Origin: Siderastrea siderea
Taxonomy: Eukaryota > Cnidaria > Anthozoa > Scleractinia > Rhizangiidae
Reading direction: 5' to 3'
DNA length: 64,000 nt
Assembly: GCA_964030785.1 (NCBI GenBank)
Contig: OZ034968.1
Span: 60,598,899-60,662,898 of the forward strand
Below are positions 1-13,200 of the stretch, in pieces. Numbering within the stretch: position 1 is the first letter of the stretch; each line of letters begins with the position of its first letter. Position numbers and translations under genes: made by a program. The notes beneath the pieces were generated by a model, which was given only the letters and a program-made list of their open reading frames with translations, did no database searches and was not told the DNA's origin.

Positions 1-1281
1 GGCAATGTCAAAACAAGAGACATAAAGAAACTTATCGTAGCTATCAAACTAAATTTTAAAATAGTTGAAGCTCTTCACAATCGGGTCCAGAATGTGAAGA
101 CTTGAAAGGAAAAACGTCCAATTTTTTTGATAAAAATAATTTATTTCGAGGAATATTGTTTTACAGCTTATGAAGCACTTGCATATTACAATTACAAACT
201 TTGTTAAAAAGGTAGTTAGAGTGCTTTCAGTCTACTTAACCCGTGAAATAGATACTAAACTATTACGCTCTATTGCATAAGTTCCACTGTTTCCTTGGCT
301 GTTTAACTTTGACTTGACACTGATTGTTGTTTCACGGGTTAAGTAAAACCACTTTATTTACTAGCTTAACTCCTCTCGTTAAACGTTTTTATTTTAGTTC
401 TAATTATTTTACTTTTTAATTTAATATAATTTGGCTTAAGCTTAAAATAAAGATGTATGTAGATCTCAAATACACTTTTCTACTAATTTAAAATGCTTTC
501 CGATCTGTGTTTATGAATATCATGGGGAAGCAATTATTATTTTTTATCGATTTCGTTTTGCCGACGGTATGATTCGGTGCCTAAATTGCCACGCTGGGAC
601 TCGTAGGCTGTGCAGCTGGCGAGATTGTTTACCGAAGGGGAAGTTTGAGTGGTGATGCTTGCGGACAATACCGCCAGCTACGCAGGCAAGGCGATTCGTC
701 TACATTGCTACAAGGTTGCTTCAAATAATAACTCAAAGGCTTGATGAAAGACATGAGATGCTTTTGGCCAAAAAGTGAGAGATTGTTTCACATTTTTTAC
801 CTGAAGGACTAGTAAAATCGGTAAGGATTTTGCCACAGTGAACTGCTGGCAGAGCAACTGATAATGGCTGCTGTTACTGCTGTACTTTCACTTTCAGGTT
901 AGCCATTACAACGGATCCGCGGGATGTTTAAAACACTTTTTCCTTCGATTCTGACATAAAACAATTTGCTTTGCGTTTTGGTTAAAACCATCACTTACGC
1001 CTTTCCTACACCATGCATTTAAATTCTCAGCAGGAATTTCAGGATTTTAAGGGTTCCCACTTCCTGCTAAGCTGCTATGTTATCTTTTGTTGTACGTAAT
1101 GTTAAAATATGACAAATTTTTTCTCTGCCTTTCGCTTACTGAATTCTCACAAACACTGTTCCACCCACAGCTTTTTGTCTATGATCTCCCTATTGTTGCT
1201 CCTTTTTTCTAGCTAGGAACCGCCTCTTTTCTGTCAGGTTTGCAACTTCTTTCTCCCCTCTCGCCCCTAACTAGGACTTCA
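1..1281. other. Intergenic / 3' flank of SLC49A3
   Basis: No gene seen. AATAAA-type signals on the minus strand lie near 350 and 395, about 900 bp past the SLC49A3 stop, and could serve as its polyadenylation site; nothing closer is convincing. One small foldback element is at 604-689. Confidence 0.4.
604..689. mobile_element. Short foldback MITE, TAGGCTG/TTGCCTG ends
   Basis: Starts TAGGCTGTGCAGCTGGCG and ends CGCCAGCTACGCAGGCAA, near-perfect inverted repeats of about 18 bp around a 50-bp centre. The flanks GGGACTCG and GCGATTCG could be a decayed 8-bp target duplication (6 of 8 match). It belongs with the element at 4158-4322. Confidence 0.55.
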
Positions 1282-4200
1282 TTAAGCTGGGGAGTTGAGA
1301 CCATTCTCTGAAACAGATTCGCTGTTAGGTATGCAAGGTAATCTCTGCTGACTGCTTGCATTCAGGATTCTCAGAGCCGCTCTCCTTCGCTCCATATCCA
1401 CGCGTTTGTAAGAAGGTTTAAATGTGCAAATAAACAGAAAAGCCATGGCAACAGCTACTGACGTCATGAAGTACATGGCATTTTGAAGATCTGGGACTTT
1501 GCCGTCATCAGACTCTCCACGACACTTGGAATCTGGAAAGTGTTTACGCGGTTTGGGAACTTCTAAAATCTGGCAGACTAGTATGAAAACAATGCCAGTG
1601 GCTTGCCTACAAGAATGAAAAAAGGAAAAAACAAGCATTTGGCGCTACTCTCAAGGAAATAATTAAGCCTCCCGCAGTACTTCTAGGGTGAAAGCCCTTG
1701 ATTGATTTATGTATGCACCATCTTGTCAGTGTATGGGAAAACAACAAATAGGGTTTACTTTTCACCACGACTCCTACCACCCTGGTCGCTTCTGTTACTT
1801 GCACCTTACCATCTCGCTGTTTCCTTAATGTGTTATGTTATGTATAGTTGAAGCTGTAGTTACGGGATCTTTTGACGCATGTTTCTTGAACATGTTTTGG
1901 GAAAGCAAAGCGAACTGTTAAGCAAACACAACAGACTGCTTTATACATAACCACAGCATACCCAGCCATCCACTGCAACCCTGCACTTGTTGCTTCAGCC
2001 ACAGGATAAGTGCACTCCACGCCGACTTCCAAACACACAGGCATGAGGGCAAATGCAAAAAAGCCAAATAATCCAAAGCTAAATACGATAAGGACAGGCT
2101 GACCGGACATATGAGTTACCTGGTAAGAAGAGGAAACAAAGAGTGTATGAGATGATAGAAAAGCAGTAAAACTACACAGCTGAAAAAAAAACAACTCAAA
2201 TTGGCCAGTTGTGCTAGATGCAGGTTTTTCATTGGATCTCGCTTTGAGCTACACTGCATTGGTTAAGTTTCACGATCGATACTCGAGATTTTTTGCACTT
2301 CAGACGGTTGGATTTAATGTTCGATATTTTCTTTCCAATCTTAGTTGGGATAACGTTTGCTTGGGCGGCAACAGGGAAAAAGATTGCTTAAACTCAACTA
2401 CGATGACTTCAGTACGTGGTGATTTTTTTTTATGCAATGCAGTCACTTAGTGCTGCCTTAGTTCGGAACGTCAGACAAACTTCTAACACTAGAAGGCAAA
2501 AATACACCTTACCAATTTTAACTTGATTTTTACTTCATAATTCTCTTTGGCTTAAGGTTACTGTGTACCTCGATTTGGAACACGGCCTGAAAATTTTGGA
2601 CGCGACTAAATAAAGAAAAACTCCAACCCGTTTTTTTAGCTCTTATGTTTGAGACTTTCGCCAAAAAATCAAACTCACAAAAAAATCCCTTTGAGTGGGA
2701 GCTTTGAAAGGCGATTTAGACCTTCATTTTCAAACTTCGCGGAAGTGGCATGTTCAAACAGCCAGTTTTACAAGCTTTACTTTGATATAGGGTTTGGGCT
2801 ATTTGCAAGAAAATTCAGTAGCGCTGCATCCGTTAGAGTGGAGAGAAACCTCTGAAGGTACACAGTAACCTTAATCGCAAATGCAAAGACAGTAGTTTTT
2901 CACGAGGCTTGCTCTCGAGAGTGCTAGTTGTAGTCATCTTTAGTACATAACACACTCATGTTTTAGTACAATATAACACAGTTGTCAAAAAAGATTCGAG
3001 TTATCGAGGATAAAATTAGTAAGAAAATGACCTGAAAGGGAAAACTCATCTACTACGAGATAACGAGAGGTTCAAGTTATCGAGTGCAAATTACAGTAAA
3101 TGTGTGAAGCAGATCCAGAGGAAATCGATTTTATCCCGATTATGGTTCGAGTGCGGCTGCACGAAATTCGAGTTGTCGAAACTTCGAGTTATCGGGAGTC
3201 AACTGTAACTTAATTTTTGATTTGGTCAGAATTTCGTACGTTTAAAATATTCAAAACCTTAACTGTCGAAAGAGGGACTAACTGACAAGTTTTGACTGAA
3301 ATCGTCATTCCAACGAGAGTATCTAAAAGACAACCAGGAATACTGCTTTTTCAACGGCTTATTTTACTAAACTTGAGCAATTTCGGAAGTGAACTGCTAA
3401 TTTTAAAACATAAAGAAAAGCCCCCGGGGTATTAGACCACGTCGTTGTTCTCCCTCCCCTAAGGGTGCAAAATATATTATGGTCACTCAAAATACAGCTC
3501 TGGGCTGTGTAGCGAAAGACGCGACGAGTATTTGTTTGGCCAAGCGAAAACCGGAGGTCTGGGGCAAGTAACCTAGAGAAAAATGAAGAAGAACATGAAA
3601 GGAAAAAAAATGGTTTTACTGGACCCGTCCTGACGGCGGGGTAACAAGTTAGCATATAGACTTCCAAACTTAATGAAACTTTTCCCTGGCTCTTAAATAA
3701 TTCGCGGATCTTTGCAAACAAGGAAATGACAAAAAAATTTATATGCTGACCTTAATAAGTGGAAATACAAGGATTCTACTTACAACTGCAAGCAAACAAC
3801 ATGACACTGCTGCAAATCCGTATGCAACCTTGGCCGTTTCTTCAAACCTTTTGGTCTTGTCAACATATAAACCAGCCAGTCCGCCTCCAACAAGGCCAAC
3901 GGCTATCAGGACTGAACCAGCTATACCAACCATTTTCTAAAAGAATGCATCAATTCGATTTTCAAAATGGCAAAATTATGCTGTGAGTTGTCACTGAATA
4001 TGGCTTTTATTATTTGATTACCGTAAATATCTATACACTGTACTCTTGGAATTTGTGGTTTGGTGGAAAAAAGCTCTCATTCTTGTATAAGCTACACCCG
4101 CAACTTTTGTCTTTATGTCTTTATGTCTTTATGTGTGGGAGGTGTAAATAGGACTTTTAGCCTGTGTAGCTGGCGGGATTGTTTTCACGACGTTTGAGTG

Positions 4201-7200
4201 CGTGGCAAGCGCGGCAAAGCTGCAACGGAAATGGGGAGTACGGAATTTTTCTTGCTTATGGTGGCCCCACCGCAAAAACTTTACCTTTGCATGCAGACAA
4301 TACAACCAGCTGTGCAGGCCTACAGCTTGTAAACATTTCACAGTACTACTTAAGGGCCTGTTCACATGGAGGTGGGGGACCCCGGGAAGGTGAGGTACCC
4401 CGCCTCGGTGGGGTAAACAATCTCTCCATACAATCTCTCATCTTTCTTGATCGCGTTCACATGAAAAGTGGGGTACCCCACCGAGGCGGGTTGTCCGGTC
4501 AGCCGGGCCGGGTAACCCGCTTAGCTGGGGTGAGTTTTCTCCATGTGAAAGCTGAAGGTAAGGTAACCGGCCCAACTGGGGTGATGTCCATCCGGGCATT
4601 TATCAACATGGCTGCCAACCACTACAAACCTGGCGAGCTTTTCGGACGATTTCATCTTCAAAACATCGAGAAAACGGTTTTAGCGAAGAAAATACTGAAG
4701 AGGTTGACGGTGCAGCGACAATTTAAGTGTGGAGTCCGATAATGAAGCTGAACTACTGAAATATCTTAAAGAACACAAAGTGAAATGCGACTTTAATGAA
4801 AAGGATTCCGAGCAGGACCTGTCGGCGATGTACACAGAGATACGCCGATGCTTAGCGATTGGTTGCTTCGATGAATTTGGGTCTAAAAGCACCACTCAGC
4901 CTGAAAATCCCTTGAACGAAAAGAACAGTGAGGAATATGAGAACTATAAGAAACGCATTTTAAACCTCACCCCAGTGCCCCGGGATTGCATGTGAAGGCC
5001 AGCTTTTTTCGACCACGGGTAGGCGGGGTACCTCACCTCCCCGGGGTCCCCCACCTCCATGTGAACAGGCCCTAACACATCTTATCTGAAGCTACGAGCA
5101 ACTGTAAAAAGACGTGGCACACTCATTATTTTAAAAGTCATTTAACAAGAATCACCTTTGAGAGTGGGGGGGGGGGGGGGGGGGTCGAAAATTCAAGTAA
5201 CTGTTCCATCTGTTTTTTTTTCTGAACAGTGCACTTTTCGGGGGAAATCCACATTATTAGGAAAATGTCAACCACTTTTCACTGCCTGATGCTGTGGAAC
5301 ATATATTCATTGACACACATTAGTGTAGAATTATAATCAAAATTAGGTGAAAATAGGTTCCAAAAATGTACTTACATCATTATAGCCTCGAGGACAGATG
5401 ATTTGTTCCAGAAGCGTTTGAAGGCATGTAAAAAGACCTATTCCGCCTCCAAATGCCACCATTAACACCAGGTAGGCCTTGTTCTTTAACACCTGAAAAT
5501 AAATGTGGAGGTTAACATAATGGATTGTTCAGAAATGCTGAGCCAAGAGACTATCCTGGGAAGGAAAGGCAAGAAGGATCAAAATTGCTTTTATGCCAAC
5601 AAACTTAACTCGGGCATACTAAGGGAAAAAAACCTTCTCTCGTACAAATTACCATCAAATGTCATTCGTGCCAAGAACTATTTGTGAAAGGAATAGCCTC
5701 CCAGACTCCGCGGTACTAGCGCCTAGCCTGGAAGCCTTTAAGGACCGGCTGTGGTACCACTTTGCCAATAGCCCCAAACTATACCCTAAGTTTTTATTTT
5801 TAAGCACCTGCACAGTGTTTTGACTTTTCATAAACTGAGCACCTGCACTGACGCTCACGAGAATCTTCATTAAGAAGGAGGTGGGTTATCCGAGGAAGAA
5901 GAAGAAGAAGAATAACAATACAATAACTGTTTCAGTAATTTTATTACCATATTTACTTGAATAGGCGCCGCCCTCGAATAAGCGCCGCAATTGGGACAAA
6001 ACTGTTAATAAGCGCCGCCCCCGAATAAGCGCCGCGATCCCAATGAGGCGGTTATTCGAGGAATTCCGTATAACTAAAAAACCACTACAAGGCAACTCTA
6101 AAACAGCATTGGAAATTTCTTGTCATCAAAAGCGATGTTCTTCAGTTCAAAGTGATTATATTTCACCGCTCGCCCATTAAGTTCTCTATCCAGAATTCTG
6201 ACAATACGTCGTTCTGCTGCGAAGGCCGTGAACTTTGCCGGCACAACGAGCCCAACTTCTCTCTTCCTTTTTCCAGTTACTTGTGCAAGTAGTCTGTTTT
6301 CAGCGTTTGCTTCGAGGAAGTTCTTTAACAAGCGCGAAAGTTCTATCGGAACATGACCAGCAAGCGTTTTCTTTCGTTTTTCGAGCACTTCATTCTGTTC
6401 CTTGCTTACAATTTTAGTGACATTTTGTTAATGTGCCGGAAGAGACGAATGGTGACAATCAAAAGACGCTTCTGTTAGTTACTGTAAAAGTTTCGTACAG
6501 ATAGAAAATAAACTGTTAAATTAAAAGAAAAGATTTCTTTGTCACGTCCAATTTTCAATTAAACGCCGCCCTCAAATAAGCGCCGCCCTCGAATAAGCAC
6601 CGCATTTAAGGCGCGAAAAATTTAATAAGCGCCGCCGCGCTATTCGAGTAAATACGGTATTCTAAAGCAGAAACAATTTATACAAGAAGCTACCCTCTTG
6701 CTTTTTTCTTTCTTCCAGCATTTGAACGTTATTTAACTTTCATCTGCCTTCTGAATGTTTTTTTTTTGGGGGGGGGGGGATACATAAGTCTTACCTTTTT
6801 GAGACCTACAAAGAAAGGCTCTGATTTTGCCTCCGCTGATGCTGTGGGTGGGGTAGGTGGGGTACCACTGCACACTCCAAACGTTGTCATGGCAACACCA
6901 AGAAAAGCAGGAATTGAGAACATTTCTAGCTGTGCGAGCAAAACACAACATTGATCACCAGTACTGGATTTGATGCATAGTATTGGATTCGCATTTGACT
7001 AACTAACTAATTTCTAAAAAGTTGCAAGCTCCAGAGTACCAGAATCAATAAGCCATTTTCAAGGTGTCTAAAGCCCTCTTCAAATCACTTTTTTTCAAGT
7101 CAATGAAAACTCGTTTGCGTTATTACAAGAGGCTGTGCATTTATGGGTTTCCTCTAAAAAAAAGTAAAGACAATTCAGAAATGGTCCATCCAAATAATTA

Positions 7201-10200
7201 TTGCAAAATTTTGATCCAGAATATCCTGGGTAAAGGGTAAATAGGTTTTCAGGAAAAAAATAAGAGGGCCTGTTTCGGTGAAAGGGGGCTAAGAAATTTG
7301 AACTTCTCCTACAAAGCTTTGGTCAATTGAAGATGTATCATTAATATTTTATTATTTACAACTTTTATACGTCGCTGCAATGGTAGATTAAATTTGTAGC
7401 TGTAGTGTATCTATACATTGGTAGTAGACAATTGATTGGATAATTTCTTATGGTCCACCATTGGCTACACAATCCCTGATGCTCTGTCAGTGATATTGGA
7501 CAATCTACGATGATCTACCATTGGTTGGACAATCTGATGTCCATATTTAGCACTACATCACATTATGGCTGCAAATCTGGCAACTCAATATTCATGATTG
7601 TCTGTCACTGATTATTACTGGACAATGTTTAATGGTCTATCATTGGTTGGACAATCTCTCATGTTCATTTTTAGCACTACATCACATTTGGCTGCAAATC
7701 TGACATACCAATTTATTTATATAAAAGGGACAATTCTCAAGTCATAGGAATACAGTCTGACGGCACTAATTTAGTAATCAACAATAACTGTTATAAACTT
7801 ACCATAAAAGGTACTTTCGATTTATCAGTGACAATGATGGGTGCTAGTATGTTAGCCAGCATAACACCTAAGGGGTTGCCTTCCAAAAAGAAAAAAAAAA
7901 TTATCATTTTTATGTTGGCTTCATTGAATGGCTGATCATAGAAAGATTGCTTGGTTATAAAATGGACGGATATTCCATCCCAGAAAATGATTTCTTAGAT
8001 GTCTATTGTTTTGGTTTCAATCTAGTTTAAATGCCCAGAAGTCTGAAAGTTTGGGGTGAAATAAGGTGTGAAAATTAAAGCAGAGCTGATTCTCATGACA
8101 GTTGATTTGGATGGTCATGAGAGGCTTGCCTGAATGTAAATTACACATAAATTGCTCTGGACAACAGTTTTACATCAAAATTCTGCAGCCACATGAACTC
8201 AGAGCAGCTCCTTCTTGTACACATTGTGCTATTTGACACTCATAGTTGCACAATTGTACATGTGCAAGGATTTGTGGTTGGTGGCCCGGCAGGCTTGCAT
8301 TGTGTTCAAATAGTACAAGTGACACTTAATTTTTTGTATTTTTTCTTTTTTATACATTTTCTTCTTTTTTTTGTGGAGAACTATTTATTACAGAGAAAAT
8401 CATGACCATTCAAAGCAGAACTATAGCAGGGCTTTCAATAAGACCTGGCTCCTGCCAGAGCTACGGCGGAGTACTTTTTTGCAAATCACCAGTATATCTC
8501 TTGTGTCAATGTGCTTATGAACAAATAAAAAGCAACTACCAATTCACCTCAAGTAAATGGTTAGCTGCCATTGGAAAACTACTCATCTGTAGTATACACA
8601 AGTGATAATATAGTGAATCATATACATCAGATTTTATCACACTGCCTCAAAAAATTGTCCCTGGTACCATGCAATAAAACAATTTTTCCTAACCAAAATA
8701 ATGAATGCTTGGGTGTTGATAGTTTGCCTCAAGTCACTGAAAATTGCGTTTCTGAGCGACCTGATTTCAGGATCACATCCTCCAGTAATACAGCCTCCAG
8801 AATCACATCCTTCAGGCTCACATGCCCCATGATCACATCCCCCAGGAGCACATCCTCCCGGATCACATCTTCCAGGAGCACATCTTTCAGGATCACATCC
8901 ACCACGATCACATCCTCTAAGAGTACATCTACCAAAATCACATCCTCCAGGATCACATCCGTCAGGATCACATCCTCCCAGAGCACATCCTCCAGAATCA
9001 CATCCTCTACCATCACATCTTCCAGGATCACATCCTCCAGGAGCATATCCTCCAGGATCACATCCTCCAGGAGCATATACTCCAAGATCACTTCCACCAG
9101 GAGCACACCCTCCAGAATCACATCCTCCAGGATCACATCCTCCAGGAGCACATCCTCCAGAATCACATCCTCCAGGAGCACATCCTCTAGGGTGACGTCA
9201 TCCAGGATCACATCCTCCAGGATCACATCCTCCAGGGGCACATCCTCCAGGATCACATCCCTCAGAATCACATCCTTCAGGGTCACATCTGTCAGGATCA
9301 CATCCTCACAGAGCACATCCTCCTGGATGACATCCTCAAAGAGCACATCCTCCAGCATCACACCCTCCAGGATCACATCCTCCAGGAGCACATCCTCTAG
9401 GATCACATCCTCCAGAATCACATCCGTCAGGATCACATCCTCCAGGAGCATATCCTCCAGGAGCACATCCATCAGGCTCAAATCCTCCGGGGTGACATCC
9501 TCCAGGATCGCATCCTCTAGGATTACCTCCTCTAGGATCACATTCTCCAAGGGGAAAACATCCTCCAGGATCACATCCTCCAGAATCACATCTGTCAGGA
9601 TCACATCCTCCAGGATCACATCCTCGCAGAGTTCATCCTCCAGAATCACATCCCCTAGGAGCACATCCCCCGGGATCACATCCTCCAGGAGCTCATCCTC
9701 CTGGATCACATGCTTCAGGAGCACATCCTCCATCATCACATCCTCCAGGAGCACATTCTCCAGGATCACATCCTCTAGGAGTACATCCTCCAGCATCACA
9801 TCCTCCAGGATCACATCCTCCAGGGGCAAATCCTCCAGGGGCACATCCTCCAGGAGTCCATTCTCCAGGATCATATCCTCCATTACACCATCCTCCAGAA
9901 TCACGTCCTCCACAATCATATCCATCAGGATCACATCCTCAAGGATTACATCCTCCAGGTTTACATTCAGCAGGAGCACATCTTCCAGAAGCACATTCTC
10001 CAGAATCACATCTTTTAGGAGCACATCCCCGAGGATCACATCCTTTAGGAGCACAGCCTCCAGAATCACGTCTTTCAGGATCACATGCCCTAGAATCACA
10101 TCCTCCAGGATCACATCTTCCAGGAGCACATCCTTCAGGATCAAATCCACCAGGATCTCCAGGAGCACTGCCTCCAGAAGCACGTCTTTCAGGATCACAT

Positions 10201-13200
10201 CCTCTAGAATCACATCCTCCATGATCCCATCTATGAGGATTACATCCTCCAGGATCACATCTTCCATGAGGACATCCTCCAGGAGCACATCGTCCAGAAT
10301 CACGTCCTCCAGGATCACATCCATCAGGATCACATCCTTTAGGAGCTCATCCTCCAGGAGGACATGTTTGACGATCACATGATCCAGGAAAACTTACTCC
10401 AGGATCACATCTGTCATGATCACATCCTCTAGGAGCACATCCATCACGATCCCATCCTCCAGGAGAACATATTCCAGGATCACATCCTCCTGGAGCAACT
10501 CACCCAAGAACACATCCTCCTGGATCATATCCTCCAGGAACACATCCTCCAGGATCACATCCTCTAGGGACAAATCCTCCAGAATAACGTCCTCCAAGAT
10601 CACATCGATCAGGATCCCATCCTCCAGGAGCACAGGCTCCATGATCATACAGGCACTCCAGGATCACATCTGTCAAGTTCACATCCTCCAGGATCACATC
10701 CTCTAGCATCACATCCGTAAGGATCACATCCTCCAGGAGCATATCCTCCAGGATCACATCCTCCAGGACCACATACTCCAAGATCACATCCTCCAGGAGC
10801 ACATCCTCCAGGGGCACATCCTCCAGGGGCACATCCATTAGGATCACATCCTCCAGGATCACATCCTCTAGGATCACATCCTCGAGAATCACATCCTCCA
10901 GGATCACATCCCTCAGGATCACATCCCCCAGGATCACATCTGTCAGGATCCAATCGTCGCAGAGCACATCCTACTGGATGACATCCTCCAGGAGCACATC
11001 CTCCATGATCACATCTTCCAGGATCACATCCTCCAGGGGCACATCCTGTAGGATTACATCCTCCAGGATCACATCCTCCAGGAGCACATGCCCCAGGATC
11101 ACATCCTCCAGGAGCACACCCTCCACGATCACATCCTCCAGGAGCATATCCTTCATGAGCACATCATCGAGGAGCATATCCTCCAGGAGCACATCTGTGA
11201 GGATCACATCCTCCAGGGTGACATCCTCCTGGATCACATCCTGATCATATCCTCCAGGAACACATCCTCCAGGAGTACACAGTGCTTTCAGTAACAACCT
11301 GCTCCTGCAGTGTTCTGGTGGGTACTATCTTGTGAATCACCAGCCATATTTCTTCCATTATTGCACGCTTATGAACAAATAAAAAGGAACTACAATCCTG
11401 GACGAAACTAGTCGAGACAAAGGCAATTAGCGCGTGTATTTCTCAAATTCCCTCTATGGAAACACCAACAAGATTGCAGAAATGCTTTCCCTCCCCCCCT
11501 CCCCTCATTCAATGTTGTTTGGAAGGACTGAGGTTTCATCAGGGGAATTTTGGTAGCAAAGCGACATTGATGAGGGGGAGAGGGGGAAAGAGTTGCTGTG
11601 GTAAGTGGTTTTCAAGGTGAAAGTCCTCATCCGTTCTGAAGTGTCTCAACAGTTTTGTCTGAGATTGTAGCAATTCACCTCAATTAAATGGTTAGTTGCT
11701 ATTGGAAAACTACTTACATATACAGCACACATATTACATGATGTACATGAGATTTTAGTACCCTGACTCATTGAATTGCCTTGTACCATGCAATGAAATA
11801 CCTTTTCCTAACAAAATTCTTCGGTGTTAATATTTTGCCTTGAATCACTGGAAATAGTGTTTTCTGAGCTTCCCAATATCACCCCCCCCCCCCCCCCCGG
11901 GGAGGAAAAAGGGCCTTCAGAACCTTTTGACAACTCCGGCAGGTGCTGACATTATGCAGCCACCTACTTCAAATCTTATTGAAAGCACTGTTAGTATAGA
12001 TAGATATCACATACTCACATTTAAATTATCAAATGCAATTTTTAATCAATTAGTTAGTCGCTTTGAATGGCTATAATTTTTTTTCTGTCATCGGGCAGAA
12101 TGTGTGGACATCATTAATTATTCATAACCGCTGAAGCGGCAAATTTAAATGCGACCGCGCTTTGAAAAGCCCAGAATAAGAGAAGAAAGGGGCTGAATTA
12201 GCTCAGTAGCATTCATAAAATTCGCTTTTCTGATTTCCAGAAGTCAGAACTGAAACATCCACGCACGGCTTTTTGAAAAGGAATGTTGTATCTGTCATTT
12301 TCTTTTTAAACGAATGAGTTTTACAAAGTTTAAAGACTATCCCTTTACACTTTAAAATTCCCCAAAAATGGGCCTTTTTCGTATGGAAGCCACTTTCAAC
12401 AGCGATTTTCTTGAAACTTACACTGACTTCCAAATTTCCACGCATGGCAAATGGAAGATTGAACTTTTCTTGAACAGAATCCGTTTAAACTTTGAAAATC
12501 GGTGAACAAGAACCACTATCCCTTTCAGTTTGAAAATTTTAAGTTTGAATAAGTTCCAAAATGGCGCGTCTTGCACCTGTGAGCTATTGTTCTGAAGCCC
12601 ACGACTGAATAACAATAGTTGTCAAGACTATAACAATACCCTATTCAACAAAACTACTCAGATGTAAAATGTCTCATTAACTTATCAGTTGCCGCGAACT
12701 TTGAAACTCATCTCGGTGCTCCAGCTGGTTTCACGTTCAAAGCCACAAGAGATGGTTTCTGTTCGGTTGCTGCATGCGATTGCTAATAAAAAAGGCGCAC
12801 TGATCGCAGTGATCGATACCAGTCAGTCTATAAACAAACAAATGTTTGTAATAGATGCAATCACAGAATCGTTTGTGTGTCGCGTATCCTTCTGTTCGCT
12901 ACAATCGCTGACGACGATCAAGCTTTAGGCTTTTGGCTCTGTTAAGGAATGTAAACTCACTTACCTGCTGTTTCGTTTCACATAAAAGTTAAAAAGCTCT
13001 CAAAGACAGAAGCGAAACGTTACAGTGTTTGCCGCTTGCGCACGCAAACCACAAACAAGCGAAATGCTGAATTTATTTACGACACAATCATCTCGCTCGC
13101 GCAGTGATGATTCGACATGATTTTCTTTCTGTGCTGTAACTTTTGCCCCGACGAAACCACTCTAAAATGCTCATGCAACACCGTATCAAAATGGAAAACC

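Noticed and set aside
4179..4742. 187-codon frame as one protein
   Set aside because: It runs through the foldback MITE and across the left terminal repeat of the Harbinger-like element; only its last part could be transposon coding.
8571..10382. 603-codon Ser/Arg/Thr-rich frame as a real gene
   Set aside because: It is the translation of a 15-bp minisatellite; open frames on the opposite strand and in another frame follow mechanically. No splice or promoter context, and it lies in an intron.
10645..10953. Gly-Gly-Cys-Pro frame as a collagen- or silk-like protein
   Set aside because: Same minisatellite read in another minus frame; no signal peptide or flanking unique coding sequence.
8766..11290. 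CRISPR array
   Set aside because: Repeats are contiguous 15-mers without unique spacers, in a eukaryotic intron.
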